A stretch of 23,481 nt of DNA. It comes from Comamonadaceae bacterium. Its GTDB lineage: Bacteria > Pseudomonadota > Gammaproteobacteria > Burkholderiales > Burkholderiaceae_C. The translations under genes were made by a program, and so were the position numbers. The notes under the pieces are model-generated. The model saw nothing but the letters and a program-made list of their open reading frames with translations. It was not told where the DNA came from and searched no databases. Shown piece after piece: positions 14,722 to 22,822 of the stretch; the first letter of the stretch is position 1; every line of letters starts with the position of its first letter. The DNA is taken from the NCBI GenBank assembly GCA_947374485.1, contig CANCCF010000052.1:1-23481 (forward strand). Direction: 5' to 3'.

Positions 14722-15621
14722 TCACGATTTATGGACAGATTGGGCGACCTGTAGCAGGCCTTGCTCCAAGGATACAGGTGGTGTCCACCCCAAAAGCTGA
14801 CGCGTCTTTTCCATATCCACTTGCAGCGAAGAGAACAATCGCTGCGCCATGTCCTGTTTGCCCGCCAATGCAGCGCCCCATGCCAGCATGCGCTGCGGCA
14901 CAGGAATCAGTCGCGCGGGCTTGCCCAGGGCCGCGCCCATTCGGCGCAGGAGTTCGGTGGTGGAAACGTCTTCCCCGTCGCTCACCAGAAAGGTCTGGTT
15001 GGCGGCCGCCGGGTGGTGGATGCAGGTGATGATCAAGTCGACCAGATTGTCCAGCGCCACCAGGCTGCGGCGGTTGTCAATGGCGCCCAAGGGCAAAGAG
15101 ATGCCGCGCTGCAGCCAGCGCACCATGGTCGCGAAATTGGCCTTGACGCCCGGGCCGTAGACCAGGGGGGGACGGATGATGACCACTTCCAGGCCGGTTT
15201 GTTGAGCTACGTCCCTTAGGCCCGCTTCGGCCTCCATTTTGGAGATGCCGTAGGGGTCTTGGGGCGCAGGCGCGTCGTCGGGGCGGAAGGGGCGGCCAGG
15301 CTGGGTTTGCTCGCCGTTGACTTTGATGGAGCTTAGAAACACAAAACGCTGGACTCCGCAGGCTGCGGCCTGCCGTGCCAGTGCCAGTGTGCCGTCGACG
15401 TTGACCTTGCGGTATTCCTGCATAGTGTCTGTCGCTGCGTCTTGCATCACGTGGACGCGGGCGGCCAGGTGCACCACGCAGGACTTTCCTTGCAGCACAG
15501 CCGTCCATGCGACTGGGTCTGACCGGGTAGACATCGCCTGGGCATCCATGTCCAAGATCTGAAGCAGCCTGCAACCGACAAAACCTGTTGCCCCGGTCAC
15601 CACCGTGGCCGGGCTAGACAT
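14722..15621 (-). CDS. NAD(P)-dependent SDR epimerase/reductase (likely 4-keto-sugar reductase)
   Basis: This 299-residue extended SDR protein has the cofactor motif GATGFVG at 10-16, the active-site Ser97-Ser98 in FLSSIKVNGE and Tyr124-xxx-Lys128 in PYGISK. It belongs to the GalE-like group often found beside PglC-like transferases and WbpM-like dehydratases. In characterised sets such as Rhizobium WreQ or Pseudomonas WbpV/WbpK, the member in this position reduces the 4-keto group to give QuiNAc or FucNAc. I infer that role; a true 4-epimerase is the alternative. The ATG at 15621 overlaps the GT2 gene's end by 8 bases. A run of seven C (coding strand) occurs at 15165-15171 in the PPL stretch. 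Confidence 0.85.
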   Translation of the reverse strand: MSSPATVVTGATGFVGCRLLQILDMDAQAMSTRSDPVAWTAVLQGKSCVVHLAARVHVMQDAATDTMQEYRKVNVDGTLALARQAAACGVQRFVFLSSIKVNGEQTQPGRPFRPDDAPAPQDPYGISKMEAEAGLRDVAQQTGLEVVIIRPPLVYGPGVKANFATMVRWLQRGISLPLGAIDNRRSLVALDNLVDLIITCIHHPAAANQTFLVSDGEDVSTTELLRRMGAALGKPARLIPVPQRMLAWGAALAGKQDMAQRLFSSLQVDMEKTRQLLGWTPPVSLEQGLLQVAQSVHKS

Positions 15622-16363
15622 AGAAAAGCTCAGTTATCTTGAAAAAGTATTTGGACAGCAGCTTAAGCCAATTGGTCGAAATGCCATTGATGCTGCAAGC
15701 CCGCAGTATTTCCTTGTTGAGTCGGTATGTGGCTCCCAATCCTGCCGTACTCAAACCGCCGATCTGCATGCGCACCCATACCTGTGCCAGATGCCGGCTC
15801 TTGATCTGTCCCGATTTAAAGACGCGTGCGACGAACTCGTAATCACCGGCGATTTTGAAGTCTTCGCGGAAATAGCCATAGCGCTCGTAGACCGCGCGGC
15901 GGATAAAGAGTGCCGGATGTGCCGGCATCCAACCCCAGCCAATACGCTGCGGCGTAAAGCGGCCGGAGTTATAGGTGCGCACCACCTTGTCCGGACTGCC
16001 TGCGCGAAAGAACTCTACGTCGCCATACAGCGCATCCAGGCTCAGTTCCTGCATAGTGCGCGACACGTCTTCCAAAACCTGAGGGTGACTGTAAACATCA
16101 TCTGAATTCAGGAAGGCAATCACGTCGCCAGTTGCCAACTTCAGTCCCTTGTTCATGGCCTGATAGACCCCCGTATCGGGCTCGGAAACAAAGTGGGCTA
16201 TCCGCCCAGCATTGCGCTGGATGATGCTCACCGTAGCGTCGCGCGACGCGCCGTCGATCACGATGTGCTCGATGGTGGGCCAGGTCTGGGAGGCGACCGA
16301 GTCGATGGTTTTCTGGATCGTGGCTTCGCTGTTATAACAAACGGTAATGACGGTCAGCTTCAT
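15614..16363 (-). CDS. Glycosyltransferase family 2 (WcaA-like)
   Basis: This 249-residue inverting glycosyltransferase has a single GT-A domain. It opens with LTVITVCYNSEATIQKTIDS, has VIDGASRD at 35-42 and the metal-binding NSDD at 86-89. The acceptor-side part (about 120-200) includes MPAHPALFIRRAVYERYG and the IAGDYEFVARV segment, where the catalytic base Asp is expected. It has no clear membrane helix and should act on the cytosolic face on a lipid-linked acceptor. Donor and linkage cannot be predicted. It directly abuts the next GT2 gene upstream and overlaps the SDR gene by 8 bases. Confidence 0.92.
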   Translation of the reverse strand: MKLTVITVCYNSEATIQKTIDSVASQTWPTIEHIVIDGASRDATVSIIQRNAGRIAHFVSEPDTGVYQAMNKGLKLATGDVIAFLNSDDVYSHPQVLEDVSRTMQELSLDALYGDVEFFRAGSPDKVVRTYNSGRFTPQRIGWGWMPAHPALFIRRAVYERYGYFREDFKIAGDYEFVARVFKSGQIKSRHLAQVWVRMQIGGLSTAGLGATYRLNKEILRACSINGISTNWLKLLSKYFFKITELFYV

Positions 16364-17164
16364 TTAATCACCCAGCAGGCGTCTGGCAATTCCACGTGAG
16401 GCGTAACGCAAGTTGCCGTCCTTGACCATGAGCGCCAAACGCCGCAACTGATGAAACCTCTTACCCCAGACTGAGACCTCGCGCCCGGATCGAATGCGTT
16501 TGTACTCTTCGTCAAAAACCCACTGCCGATTACTGGTCTTGGTTTCATCATGTAACCGCAGAGCGCCCCACACCGCATTCACATGTTCAGCGCTTCTGCC
16601 GTCTTTGAGTACACGCAAAAACCAGTCGAAATCGAAACTGCAATCAAACGTTTCGTCCAAATATCCGAGTTCTGCGTGCAGCGAGGACCGCCAGAATGCG
16701 GCCTGATTAGTTAGAACCATTCCCTCTGCAAGCAGGGAAGCATAGGTAGGCTTCACATACTTCATGTCGCGTAGCAGGTTGTCATCCTTGTCAATCAGGT
16801 TCATGTCACCGATCAACAGGGAAGCAGTGGGGAACGCAACACTCGCCTGCGCCAATTGTTGGAACGCGCCGGGCAGAAACACATCATCGGAATTCTGCCA
16901 GGCAAGCCATTCGCCCTTAGCACGCTGCAGGCCTTTGTTGATGGCATGCGCCTGACCACGGTCTGGTTCACTGACCCAATAAGCCAGATGCGGCGCATAG
17001 GTGCGAATGATGTCAACGCTGCCATCGCTTGAGCCTCCATCAATGATGATGTACTCGAGATTGGCGTAATTCTGATCCAACACCGAGCGAATGGTTCGCT
17101 CCAGATAAGCTGCCTGGTTATAGCTGGGAGTGACGATACTGATCTTGGGCAGTGTCGCAATCAT
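16364..17164 (-). CDS. Glycosyltransferase family 2
   Basis: This 266-residue GT-A glycosyltransferase begins SIVTPSYNQAAYLERTIRS, with IDGGSSDGS at 41-49 and NSDD at 91-94. It resembles the following gene closely over the nucleotide-binding half: both share VSEPD, an NKGL motif and NSDDV at matching spacing. This suggests ancient duplication or a shared donor type, while the acceptor halves differ. The ATG at 17164 overlaps the Gmd stop (ATGA) and its own stop touches the next start with no gap, so translation is probably coupled. Substrates are unknown. Confidence 0.92.
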   Translation of the reverse strand: MIATLPKISIVTPSYNQAAYLERTIRSVLDQNYANLEYIIIDGGSSDGSVDIIRTYAPHLAYWVSEPDRGQAHAINKGLQRAKGEWLAWQNSDDVFLPGAFQQLAQASVAFPTASLLIGDMNLIDKDDNLLRDMKYVKPTYASLLAEGMVLTNQAAFWRSSLHAELGYLDETFDCSFDFDWFLRVLKDGRSAEHVNAVWGALRLHDETKTSNRQWVFDEEYKRIRSGREVSVWGKRFHQLRRLALMVKDGNLRYASRGIARRLLGD

Positions 17165-18132
17165 CCACGCTCTCCGTGCACGAACAATGCAGCATCCTCT
17201 GCCATTCTTTTGACAACCTCTTCAAAGCTTGTCTGGGCAGTCCATCCCAATTGCCTGGCTGCCTTTTCCGGATTGGCATGGCTCACACGAAGGTCGGAAG
17301 GCCGGAACAAATTGCTTTCAACACGCACATGGTCCTTCCAGTTGAGACCAAATTGACCGAACGCACATTCCACAAAATACTCCAGCGATTGGGTGTGGCC
17401 GGTTGCAATCACGAAGTCGTCCGCCCGCTCTTGCTGCAGCATTCTCCACATGGCATCCACATAGTCCGGTGCCCATCCCCAATCCCGGTATATCTCGATA
17501 TTGCCCAACTGCAGAGTTTTGCTACGGTCCTGGCTGATGCGCGCGGCGGCCCGCACAATTTTTTGTGTCACAAAGCGTTCGGGCCGAAGCGGTGATTCGT
17601 GATTGAACAGGATTCCGGTACACGCAAACAAGCCATAGGCCTCGCGGTAGTTCTGCACCAGCCAGTGGGCCGAGGCCTTGGCAACCGCGTAAGGGCTGCG
17701 CGGCCGAAACGAGGTACTCTCATCCGCAGCATGCGTGCCTGTGTCACCAAAACATTCGCTGGAGCCGGCGTTGTAGAAGCGGATGGGCTGCCCCACAAAC
17801 CGAACGACTTCCAGCATATTCAAGGTTCCCTGGGCAATGCTTTCCATGGCCTCAACCGGTTGCTCAAACGACAAACCGACCGAAGTTTGCCCAGCCAGGT
17901 TGTAAATTTCATCGGGCTTGAAGCGTTGGACCACATTGAGCACACTGCGAAAATCGTTGATGGCCATGGACGTGGTTTGCACATGGTCCAGAATATGCAG
18001 GCGCGCAAGATTGGAAAACGAGGTGATCATGGCATCGCGCGACGTGCCGATGACTTCATACCCATTCTTCAACAGCAGCTCAGCCAAATAGCCCCCGTCC
18101 TGCCCGGCCACACCACAGATCAGCGCTTTCAT
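17161..18132 (-). CDS. gmd: GDP-mannose 4,6-dehydratase
   Basis: This enzyme converts GDP-D-mannose to GDP-4-keto-6-deoxy-D-mannose, precursor of GDP-rhamnose, GDP-fucose, perosamine and others. The 323 residues fit the short bacterial Gmd form. Motifs are GVAGQDGGYL at 7-16, YNLAGQTSV at 77-85, the catalytic SSE at 124-126, Tyr148-xxx-Lys152, and the family signature NHESPLRPERFVTQKI. The enzyme that should use its product (Rmd, Fcl or an aminotransferase) is not in the window, so the final sugar cannot be named. It lies between GT4 and GT2 genes, overlapping each by 4 bases. Confidence 0.93.
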   Translation of the reverse strand: MKALICGVAGQDGGYLAELLLKNGYEVIGTSRDAMITSFSNLARLHILDHVQTTSMAINDFRSVLNVVQRFKPDEIYNLAGQTSVGLSFEQPVEAMESIAQGTLNMLEVVRFVGQPIRFYNAGSSECFGDTGTHAADESTSFRPRSPYAVAKASAHWLVQNYREAYGLFACTGILFNHESPLRPERFVTQKIVRAAARISQDRSKTLQLGNIEIYRDWGWAPDYVDAMWRMLQQERADDFVIATGHTQSLEYFVECAFGQFGLNWKDHVRVESNLFRPSDLRVSHANPEKAARQLGWTAQTSFEEVVKRMAEDAALFVHGERG

Positions 18133-19232
18133 ATCAAGAGACTCCGGTAAATATCTGCCGTCTGTTGCGCGCAGCGCTCCCAGGAAAACACCTTTATGCG
18201 CTCACGTCCGCGCTCAACAAAGGTTTGGCGCAGCGCCCTGTCCTGGACCAGCTCCACAATGGCCTTCCCAATGGAATCGGTTGACAGCGGGTCGAACATC
18301 ATGGCCGCATTCCCCACCACCTCGGGTATCGAACTTGAGTTGCTGCAGGCAACCGGGCAATCGAAGCTCATGGCTTCCAATGGCGGGATTCCAAAGCCTT
18401 CGTACAAGGAAGGATAGACAAAGACTTCCGCATTGCGATACAGCTCGGCCAGGCGTTCGTCACTTCCAGCTACTTGCTTGACACGCAGCTCCGACAAGCC
18501 CAAAGAGGCAATGAGATCGCGCTCCTGCGTGCTGAATGCACCGCCACCAAATGCAAGCACCTCGAATTTATTTCGAAGAATGTCCATGGCGGCATAGGCA
18601 CGCACCAATCCTTCAAAATTCTTGTAACCGCCACGGCTTCCCACGTACAAAATATAGGGACGCTCGGTCTTGGGCGGCGCCTGTGTCGGCGCATGCGTCA
18701 GGGTGAAGCCAAGATACACCACAGAAGTTTTTTCTTGTGGCACACCGAGCAGTTCGATCAAATCGTTCCTGGTATTTTCCGAAATGCAAACGATGTGGTC
18801 TGCGCGCTTCACCGCCGCCGCTTTTTCTTTGGATGTCGTGTCCCAGGCCGGAAAAGATTCCGGGAAACGCTCGTGAATCATGTCGAAGACCGTCAATACC
18901 ACTTTGCAGTTTTTTGGAGCCTGGCGCGAGGCGGCGTAATAGGTTTCGTGGACGATATCCGGCGAAAAATGCGACATGAATGGTTTCGCCAAAAACTGGT
19001 TCAGCGCACGGTAGATGCGCCCGGTCCTGCGGATGGCCGGCACGCGACGCCCCATCACATGCAGCTCATTCGATGCGGCCTGCACATAGGAATTCACCAG
19101 CAACGGGCTGATCAACGCCACCTCGGCAGCCTTGCTCAGCGCTAGGTTATTGGCCAGTTCAAAAAAGTAGCGTGATATCCCGCCGTACTCCTGCCAACCG
19201 AATATCTGATGGTCGTAAGCAATCCTCATCAT
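18129..19232 (-). CDS. Glycosyltransferase family 4 (GT-B fold)
   Basis: This 367-residue retaining glycosyltransferase has the GT-B fold. The N-terminal acceptor domain contains YGGISRYFFELANNL at 16-30. The C-terminal domain has YILYVGSRGGYKN at 193-205 and the EX7E motif with Glu278 and Glu286 in EGFGIPPLE, the donor-binding site of GT4 enzymes. It resembles bacterial mannosyl- and rhamnosyltransferases, which would suit the adjacent gmd, but the donor is inferred. Two ATG codons occur in a row at 19232 and 19229, and either may start it. It follows the zinc-ribbon methyltransferase by 8 bases. Confidence 0.93.
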   Translation of the reverse strand: MMRIAYDHQIFGWQEYGGISRYFFELANNLALSKAAEVALISPLLVNSYVQAASNELHVMGRRVPAIRRTGRIYRALNQFLAKPFMSHFSPDIVHETYYAASRQAPKNCKVVLTVFDMIHERFPESFPAWDTTSKEKAAAVKRADHIVCISENTRNDLIELLGVPQEKTSVVYLGFTLTHAPTQAPPKTERPYILYVGSRGGYKNFEGLVRAYAAMDILRNKFEVLAFGGGAFSTQERDLIASLGLSELRVKQVAGSDERLAELYRNAEVFVYPSLYEGFGIPPLEAMSFDCPVACSNSSSIPEVVGNAAMMFDPLSTDSIGKAIVELVQDRALRQTFVERGRERIKVFSWERCAQQTADIYRSLLI

Positions 19233-19240
19233 GCGCAGCC

Positions 19241-20032
19241 TCAGACGATTCCCGCAAGCATGGCCTTGTGGTCAGCGAAGGTCTTTGATCCCAGCTTGCG
19301 GCGAATCCACCACGGCGCAAAGGGTGCTATGGCCCGGTGGGTAAACAAGCGTAAGCGCCCTTCGTTCACTGCCGTCTTGGACAGTATGTGAATGCCCCCA
19401 GCGCTGGAAAAATGCAGTCCCAGCTTCTCGCCCAGAATCTGCAGAGTGCGTCGCTGATAAAACCCGATATGCTGCCCGGTCTCGAACGCGTAGTACCACC
19501 AGGCCTCCGGCTGGGGCGGTTCGCCCTCGTATAGCTCGGTGGTGAATATCAGTGTCTGTGCATTTGCCGCAGCAAGTGTTTCCTTCACAAATGCCACCGG
19601 GTCAGTGACATGCTCCAAGACTTCCATGGCGGTGACTGCAGCGCAAGGCCCGAGCTTGTCCTGGTACTCAAAACCGGGTGCAACGAGGTTCTCGCAATAT
19701 TTGTCTTTCCAGTAGAAGTCAAATCCGAAGTCACGCATGAGTCGGGTCAACATGCCGTAACCACCGGCCGCATCCACATACCTGGCCGCGCCACGCTCCT
19801 TGAAGCCCCAATACAAAATGGCAGAAAGCTTGCTGGCGATCGAGATATTTCGCATCACCAGCCCGGTGTCTGCTGCCGCGATAGCGGATGTGTAGGCTTC
19901 ATCAAGCCAATGGGGCTCATGGACCCGCAAGAATCCGCAGGCGTCGCACACCTCGTAGTCGGCACGGTGTTTGGACAATACCTGTGCGGAAAAAGCGGGG
20001 CGCATTGCGCCAGAACAAATGGGACAAGGCAT
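19241..20032 (-). CDS. Zinc-ribbon class I SAM methyltransferase
   Basis: This protein of about 263 residues begins with a four-cysteine zinc-binding site: Cys3-xx-Cys6 and Cys29-xx-Cys32 (CDACGF). A Rossmann-like methyltransferase domain follows. Motif I reads YVDAAGGYGML at 85-95, less usual than DxGxGxG. MEVLEHVTDP at 136-145 is the typical post-motif of Methyltransf_23-type enzymes. The family often methylates sugars or glycans, and here a repeat-unit sugar or chain end is a reasonable guess. Start choice is uncertain: ATG at 20032 leads directly into CPIC and lies 2 bases after the upstream stop; ATG at 20047 would add five residues. Neither has a strong ribosome site. Confidence 0.82.
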   Translation of the reverse strand: MPCPICSGAMRPAFSAQVLSKHRADYEVCDACGFLRVHEPHWLDEAYTSAIAAADTGLVMRNISIASKLSAILYWGFKERGAARYVDAAGGYGMLTRLMRDFGFDFYWKDKYCENLVAPGFEYQDKLGPCAAVTAMEVLEHVTDPVAFVKETLAAANAQTLIFTTELYEGEPPQPEAWWYYAFETGQHIGFYQRRTLQILGEKLGLHFSSAGGIHILSKTAVNEGRLRLFTHRAIAPFAPWWIRRKLGSKTFADHKAMLAGIV

Positions 20033-20034
20033 TT

Positions 20035-20952
20035 TCAACGCACCCATGAGAGCAGCTTGCCGCGAACCCGTTTCCACAACGGTACGCGAAAGCACTTTTC
20101 TTCGCTGAAGTGGTCTGCCCGCATATTTCGGAAAAACCCCACAGGATGAACCAGGGGGAACTGCATCGGCTTCACTGCCATATTCGCCAATTCGCTTTCG
20201 CCCGTAGTGTGCGTGGCATTTTGGTCAAAACCGATATTCGAAATCAGGTTCACCGATGGAAGAACACTGGCCCTGCCGCTCAGCCAATTTGCAAAGACCC
20301 ACTGGTAGTCCCAGGTATCAATCTGACCTTGGTGCACTCGTTCGAAAATCTTTTTCCAATAGACAGCCTCACGCGCATCTCCAACCATGTCGGCCAACCG
20401 GCCCTCGTCTCGTACACGAGGCCAATTGCCCAAGGCAACGTCGTAACTATCCTGCCAACGATCACGCCAGCTGGCCCAGCCCCAGACATGCACATACTTG
20501 GAGAAATAGTAACTGTCGCTTCCATAACTGCGACCAAATTGAAAATTGTCGCCGCTGATGGTGCCAACGCGTTTGTCGTCCCGGTAGCGCTCCAGCATTT
20601 CCTGGCAGTATCGAAAGAAACTGGGATCTGGCAGGCAATCATCCTCCAGGATGATGGCCTCCTCCACCTGTTCAAAAATCCAATCTATACCGCTGGAAAC
20701 CCGTTTCTTGCAGCCAAGATTGACCTCGGAAAAATTCGTCAAAACCTCGCAGTCCCAATCAACACGCGCCAGAAGATCTCGCGTAACCGCCACCTTGTCG
20801 GCTTCACCCGCTCGGTTTGACCTGGGTCCATCCCCCACTACCAATAATTTGGGTGGCTTGACCTTGGCAATTTCAGCAAAAACCCGGGCCGCCGTGTCCG
20901 GCCGGTTAAAGATAATGAAGGCAACCGGCGTGGTTAATTTGAAATCACTCAC
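20035..20952 (-). CDS. HlpA-like glycosyltransferase
   Basis: This 305-residue protein belongs to the group often annotated as hemolytic protein HlpA-like, related to GT-A/GT2 and GNT-I folds. The nucleotide-binding start is VAFIIFNRPDTAARVF at 10-25. The metal site is in AIILEDDCLPDPSF at 99-112, with Glu103-Asp104-Asp105. HVWGWASWRDRW is a conserved central segment. The name HlpA is historical and does not imply haemolysis; a glycosyltransferase role is the better reading. The start is GTG at 20952, overlapping the upstream stop by 8 bases. No nearby ATG is possible without losing conserved residues. Donor and acceptor are unknown. Confidence 0.85.
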   Translation of the reverse strand: MSDFKLTTPVAFIIFNRPDTAARVFAEIAKVKPPKLLVVGDGPRSNRAGEADKVAVTRDLLARVDWDCEVLTNFSEVNLGCKKRVSSGIDWIFEQVEEAIILEDDCLPDPSFFRYCQEMLERYRDDKRVGTISGDNFQFGRSYGSDSYYFSKYVHVWGWASWRDRWQDSYDVALGNWPRVRDEGRLADMVGDAREAVYWKKIFERVHQGQIDTWDYQWVFANWLSGRASVLPSVNLISNIGFDQNATHTTGESELANMAVKPMQFPLVHPVGFFRNMRADHFSEEKCFRVPLWKRVRGKLLSWVR

Positions 20953-21883
20953 TTAGTAGCTTTCGGAAATAGGCGATGGTTTCTTTCAGTCCATCTTCCA
21001 GACGAACCTTTGGCTCCCAACCCAAGGCTGACTTTGCCAGTTCAATATTGGGTTGCCTTTGCTTGGGATCATCTGCTGGCAAGGGATGAAACGTCAATTG
21101 TGATTTGCCCCCCACCAGGCGAAGCACATTCTCTGCAAGTTCCAGCATGGTGAATTCAACCGGGTTGCCGATATTCACCGGGCCCGTAAAGTCGGCGGGG
21201 CTATCCATGAATCGCAGCATGCCTTCGATCAGATCGTCCACATAACAAAAACTGCGTGTCTGCTGGCCACTGCCATAGATGGTGATGTTCTCACCCTTGA
21301 GCGCCTGAACAATGAAATTACTTACCACGCGGCCATCTTGCGGGTGCATGCGGGGACCATAAGTATTGAATATTCGCATTACCTTGATCTCCAACTGGTG
21401 CTGGCGGTGGTAATCAAAAAACAGGGTTTCGGCGCAACGCTTGCCTTCGTCATAGCAGCTTCTGATACCGATGGGATTGACTTTGCCCCAATAGCTTTCC
21501 GGCTGCGGATGCACATCAGGATCACCGTACACCTCGCTGGTAGATGCCTGCAATATGCGCGCCCGGGTTCGCTTGGCCAAGCCAAGCATATTGATCGCCC
21601 CATGCACGCTGGTTTTGGTAGTTTGCACCGGATCGTGCTGGTAATGAATGGGCGATGCCGGGCATGCCAGATTGAATACCCGATCCACCTCCACATACAG
21701 CGGAAAGGTCACATCGTGCCGCATCAATTCGAAGTTTGTATTCCCCATCAGATGGGCAACATTTCGCTTGCTGCCGGTAAAGAAATTGTCGACGCACAAG
21801 ACGTCCTCTCCGGAATCAATGAGTCGATCACACAAATGCGACCCAAGAAAACCAGCTCCACCTGTCACCATAACTTTTTTCAT
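20945..21883 (-). CDS. UDP-glucuronate decarboxylase (UDP-xylose synthase)
   Basis: This SDR enzyme of about 312 residues converts UDP-glucuronate to UDP-xylose with bound NAD. It has TGGAGFLGSHL at 7-17, Thr115-Ser116-Glu117 in STSEVYGDP and Tyr144-xxx-Lys148 in CYDEGKR. The ESYWGKVNPIGIRSCYDEGKR stretch is the clear mark of Uxs enzymes as opposed to plain epimerases. I chose ATG at 21883, which starts with KKVMVTGG and has a GGATTGG-like site upstream; a TTG five codons earlier is less likely. UDP-glucose dehydrogenase, needed to supply substrate, is not in the window. It suggests xylose, or a xylose-derived sugar, in the polysaccharide. Confidence 0.93.
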   Translation of the reverse strand: MKKVMVTGGAGFLGSHLCDRLIDSGEDVLCVDNFFTGSKRNVAHLMGNTNFELMRHDVTFPLYVEVDRVFNLACPASPIHYQHDPVQTTKTSVHGAINMLGLAKRTRARILQASTSEVYGDPDVHPQPESYWGKVNPIGIRSCYDEGKRCAETLFFDYHRQHQLEIKVMRIFNTYGPRMHPQDGRVVSNFIVQALKGENITIYGSGQQTRSFCYVDDLIEGMLRFMDSPADFTGPVNIGNPVEFTMLELAENVLRLVGGKSQLTFHPLPADDPKQRQPNIELAKSALGWEPKVRLEDGLKETIAYFRKLLSE

Positions 21884-21916
21884 TTTTAACCAATCCAAGC
21901 GATATGCTCGTTCGTA

Positions 21917-22822
21917 TTATTGTAATTTGCTTGCTATGCCCTTGATGAAACCAAGCAGGGGAGTTGGCATCAACCATTTAATGAAATTGAAGAATGTCAG
22001 ATCGTCCGGAAAATACGGGAAATAAGGTGTCTTCATAAGATACTTCCAATACAGTTTTTTAAGCGGATGAGCATCTCTCAATTGCCACGGCTTGGAGGTG
22101 CCAGAATAGTGAATGATTGCCGGATTCCGCAAGGCTGACGACAGATCAGCAGGCGCGTAGCACGGGTAATTTTTCGAGAAATCGGATTCGAAAACGACCG
22201 CCTGCAGATTGTACTTGGGAGGCAATTCAAACCACCCACCATCCACAACCGCGTTCAGCACATCCTGATCAGCCAATTGTATTTTGGAAAAATTGTCATG
22301 CATGAACTGAAGACAATTCTTCATGATCGACAGCTTTCTCCATTGCTCCAGATTCACGTATAGAACACCCGCATTGAAATATTTTGACTGGTGCTGCATA
22401 CCCAAATCCGCATGCCTGTCAAAGCCAGGATTGGCTACAGCCGCCAGCAAATATTGTTCCAAATCAAGATCAAAGATGTATTGAATACTTCCCGTCACAA
22501 TAATATCCGCGTCAAGATAAAGGGCGCGCTTAAATGGCAATACCTCTGCCATTACCAGCCTGAAATACACCGCTTTATTGAAATGAAAACTCGTTTTTGC
22601 GGATTCAAACAAGGTCGGATCCACAGCATAGAAAGTCAGGCTCCGTCCGTAGGACGATGCAATGTCATTCAACTTTCTCTGGTTCTTCTCCGATACACTG
22701 TCAATAATATAGTGCAAATGGATATTGATGTCTTTGTTGTTCTCCAGCAATGACACCATGGCAACCGCCACATGCTGGACATACCTTTCATCGGTTACAA
22801 AAACAACATTATATTTTTCCAC
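21917..22822 (-). CDS. Glycosyltransferase family 8
   Basis: This 301-residue retaining GT-A glycosyltransferase is of the LPS galactosyl/glucosyltransferase type. It has VVFVTDERYVQHVAVAMVSL at 6-25, the DXD metal site Asp104-Ala-Asp106 in YLDADIIVTGS, and FNAGVLYVNL. HYSGTSKPW is the GT8 C-terminal motif. It probably adds glucose or galactose to LPS core or repeat unit, which is inference. The start is GTG at 22822, with GGAGAG 5 bases upstream (22828-22833), inside the end of the preceding methyltransferase gene (14-base overlap). It is AT-richer than the genes to its left. A gap of 33 bases separates it from the decarboxylase gene. Confidence 0.93.
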   Translation of the reverse strand: MEKYNVVFVTDERYVQHVAVAMVSLLENNKDINIHLHYIIDSVSEKNQRKLNDIASSYGRSLTFYAVDPTLFESAKTSFHFNKAVYFRLVMAEVLPFKRALYLDADIIVTGSIQYIFDLDLEQYLLAAVANPGFDRHADLGMQHQSKYFNAGVLYVNLEQWRKLSIMKNCLQFMHDNFSKIQLADQDVLNAVVDGGWFELPPKYNLQAVVFESDFSKNYPCYAPADLSSALRNPAIIHYSGTSKPWQLRDAHPLKKLYWKYLMKTPYFPYFPDDLTFFNFIKWLMPTPLLGFIKGIASKLQ

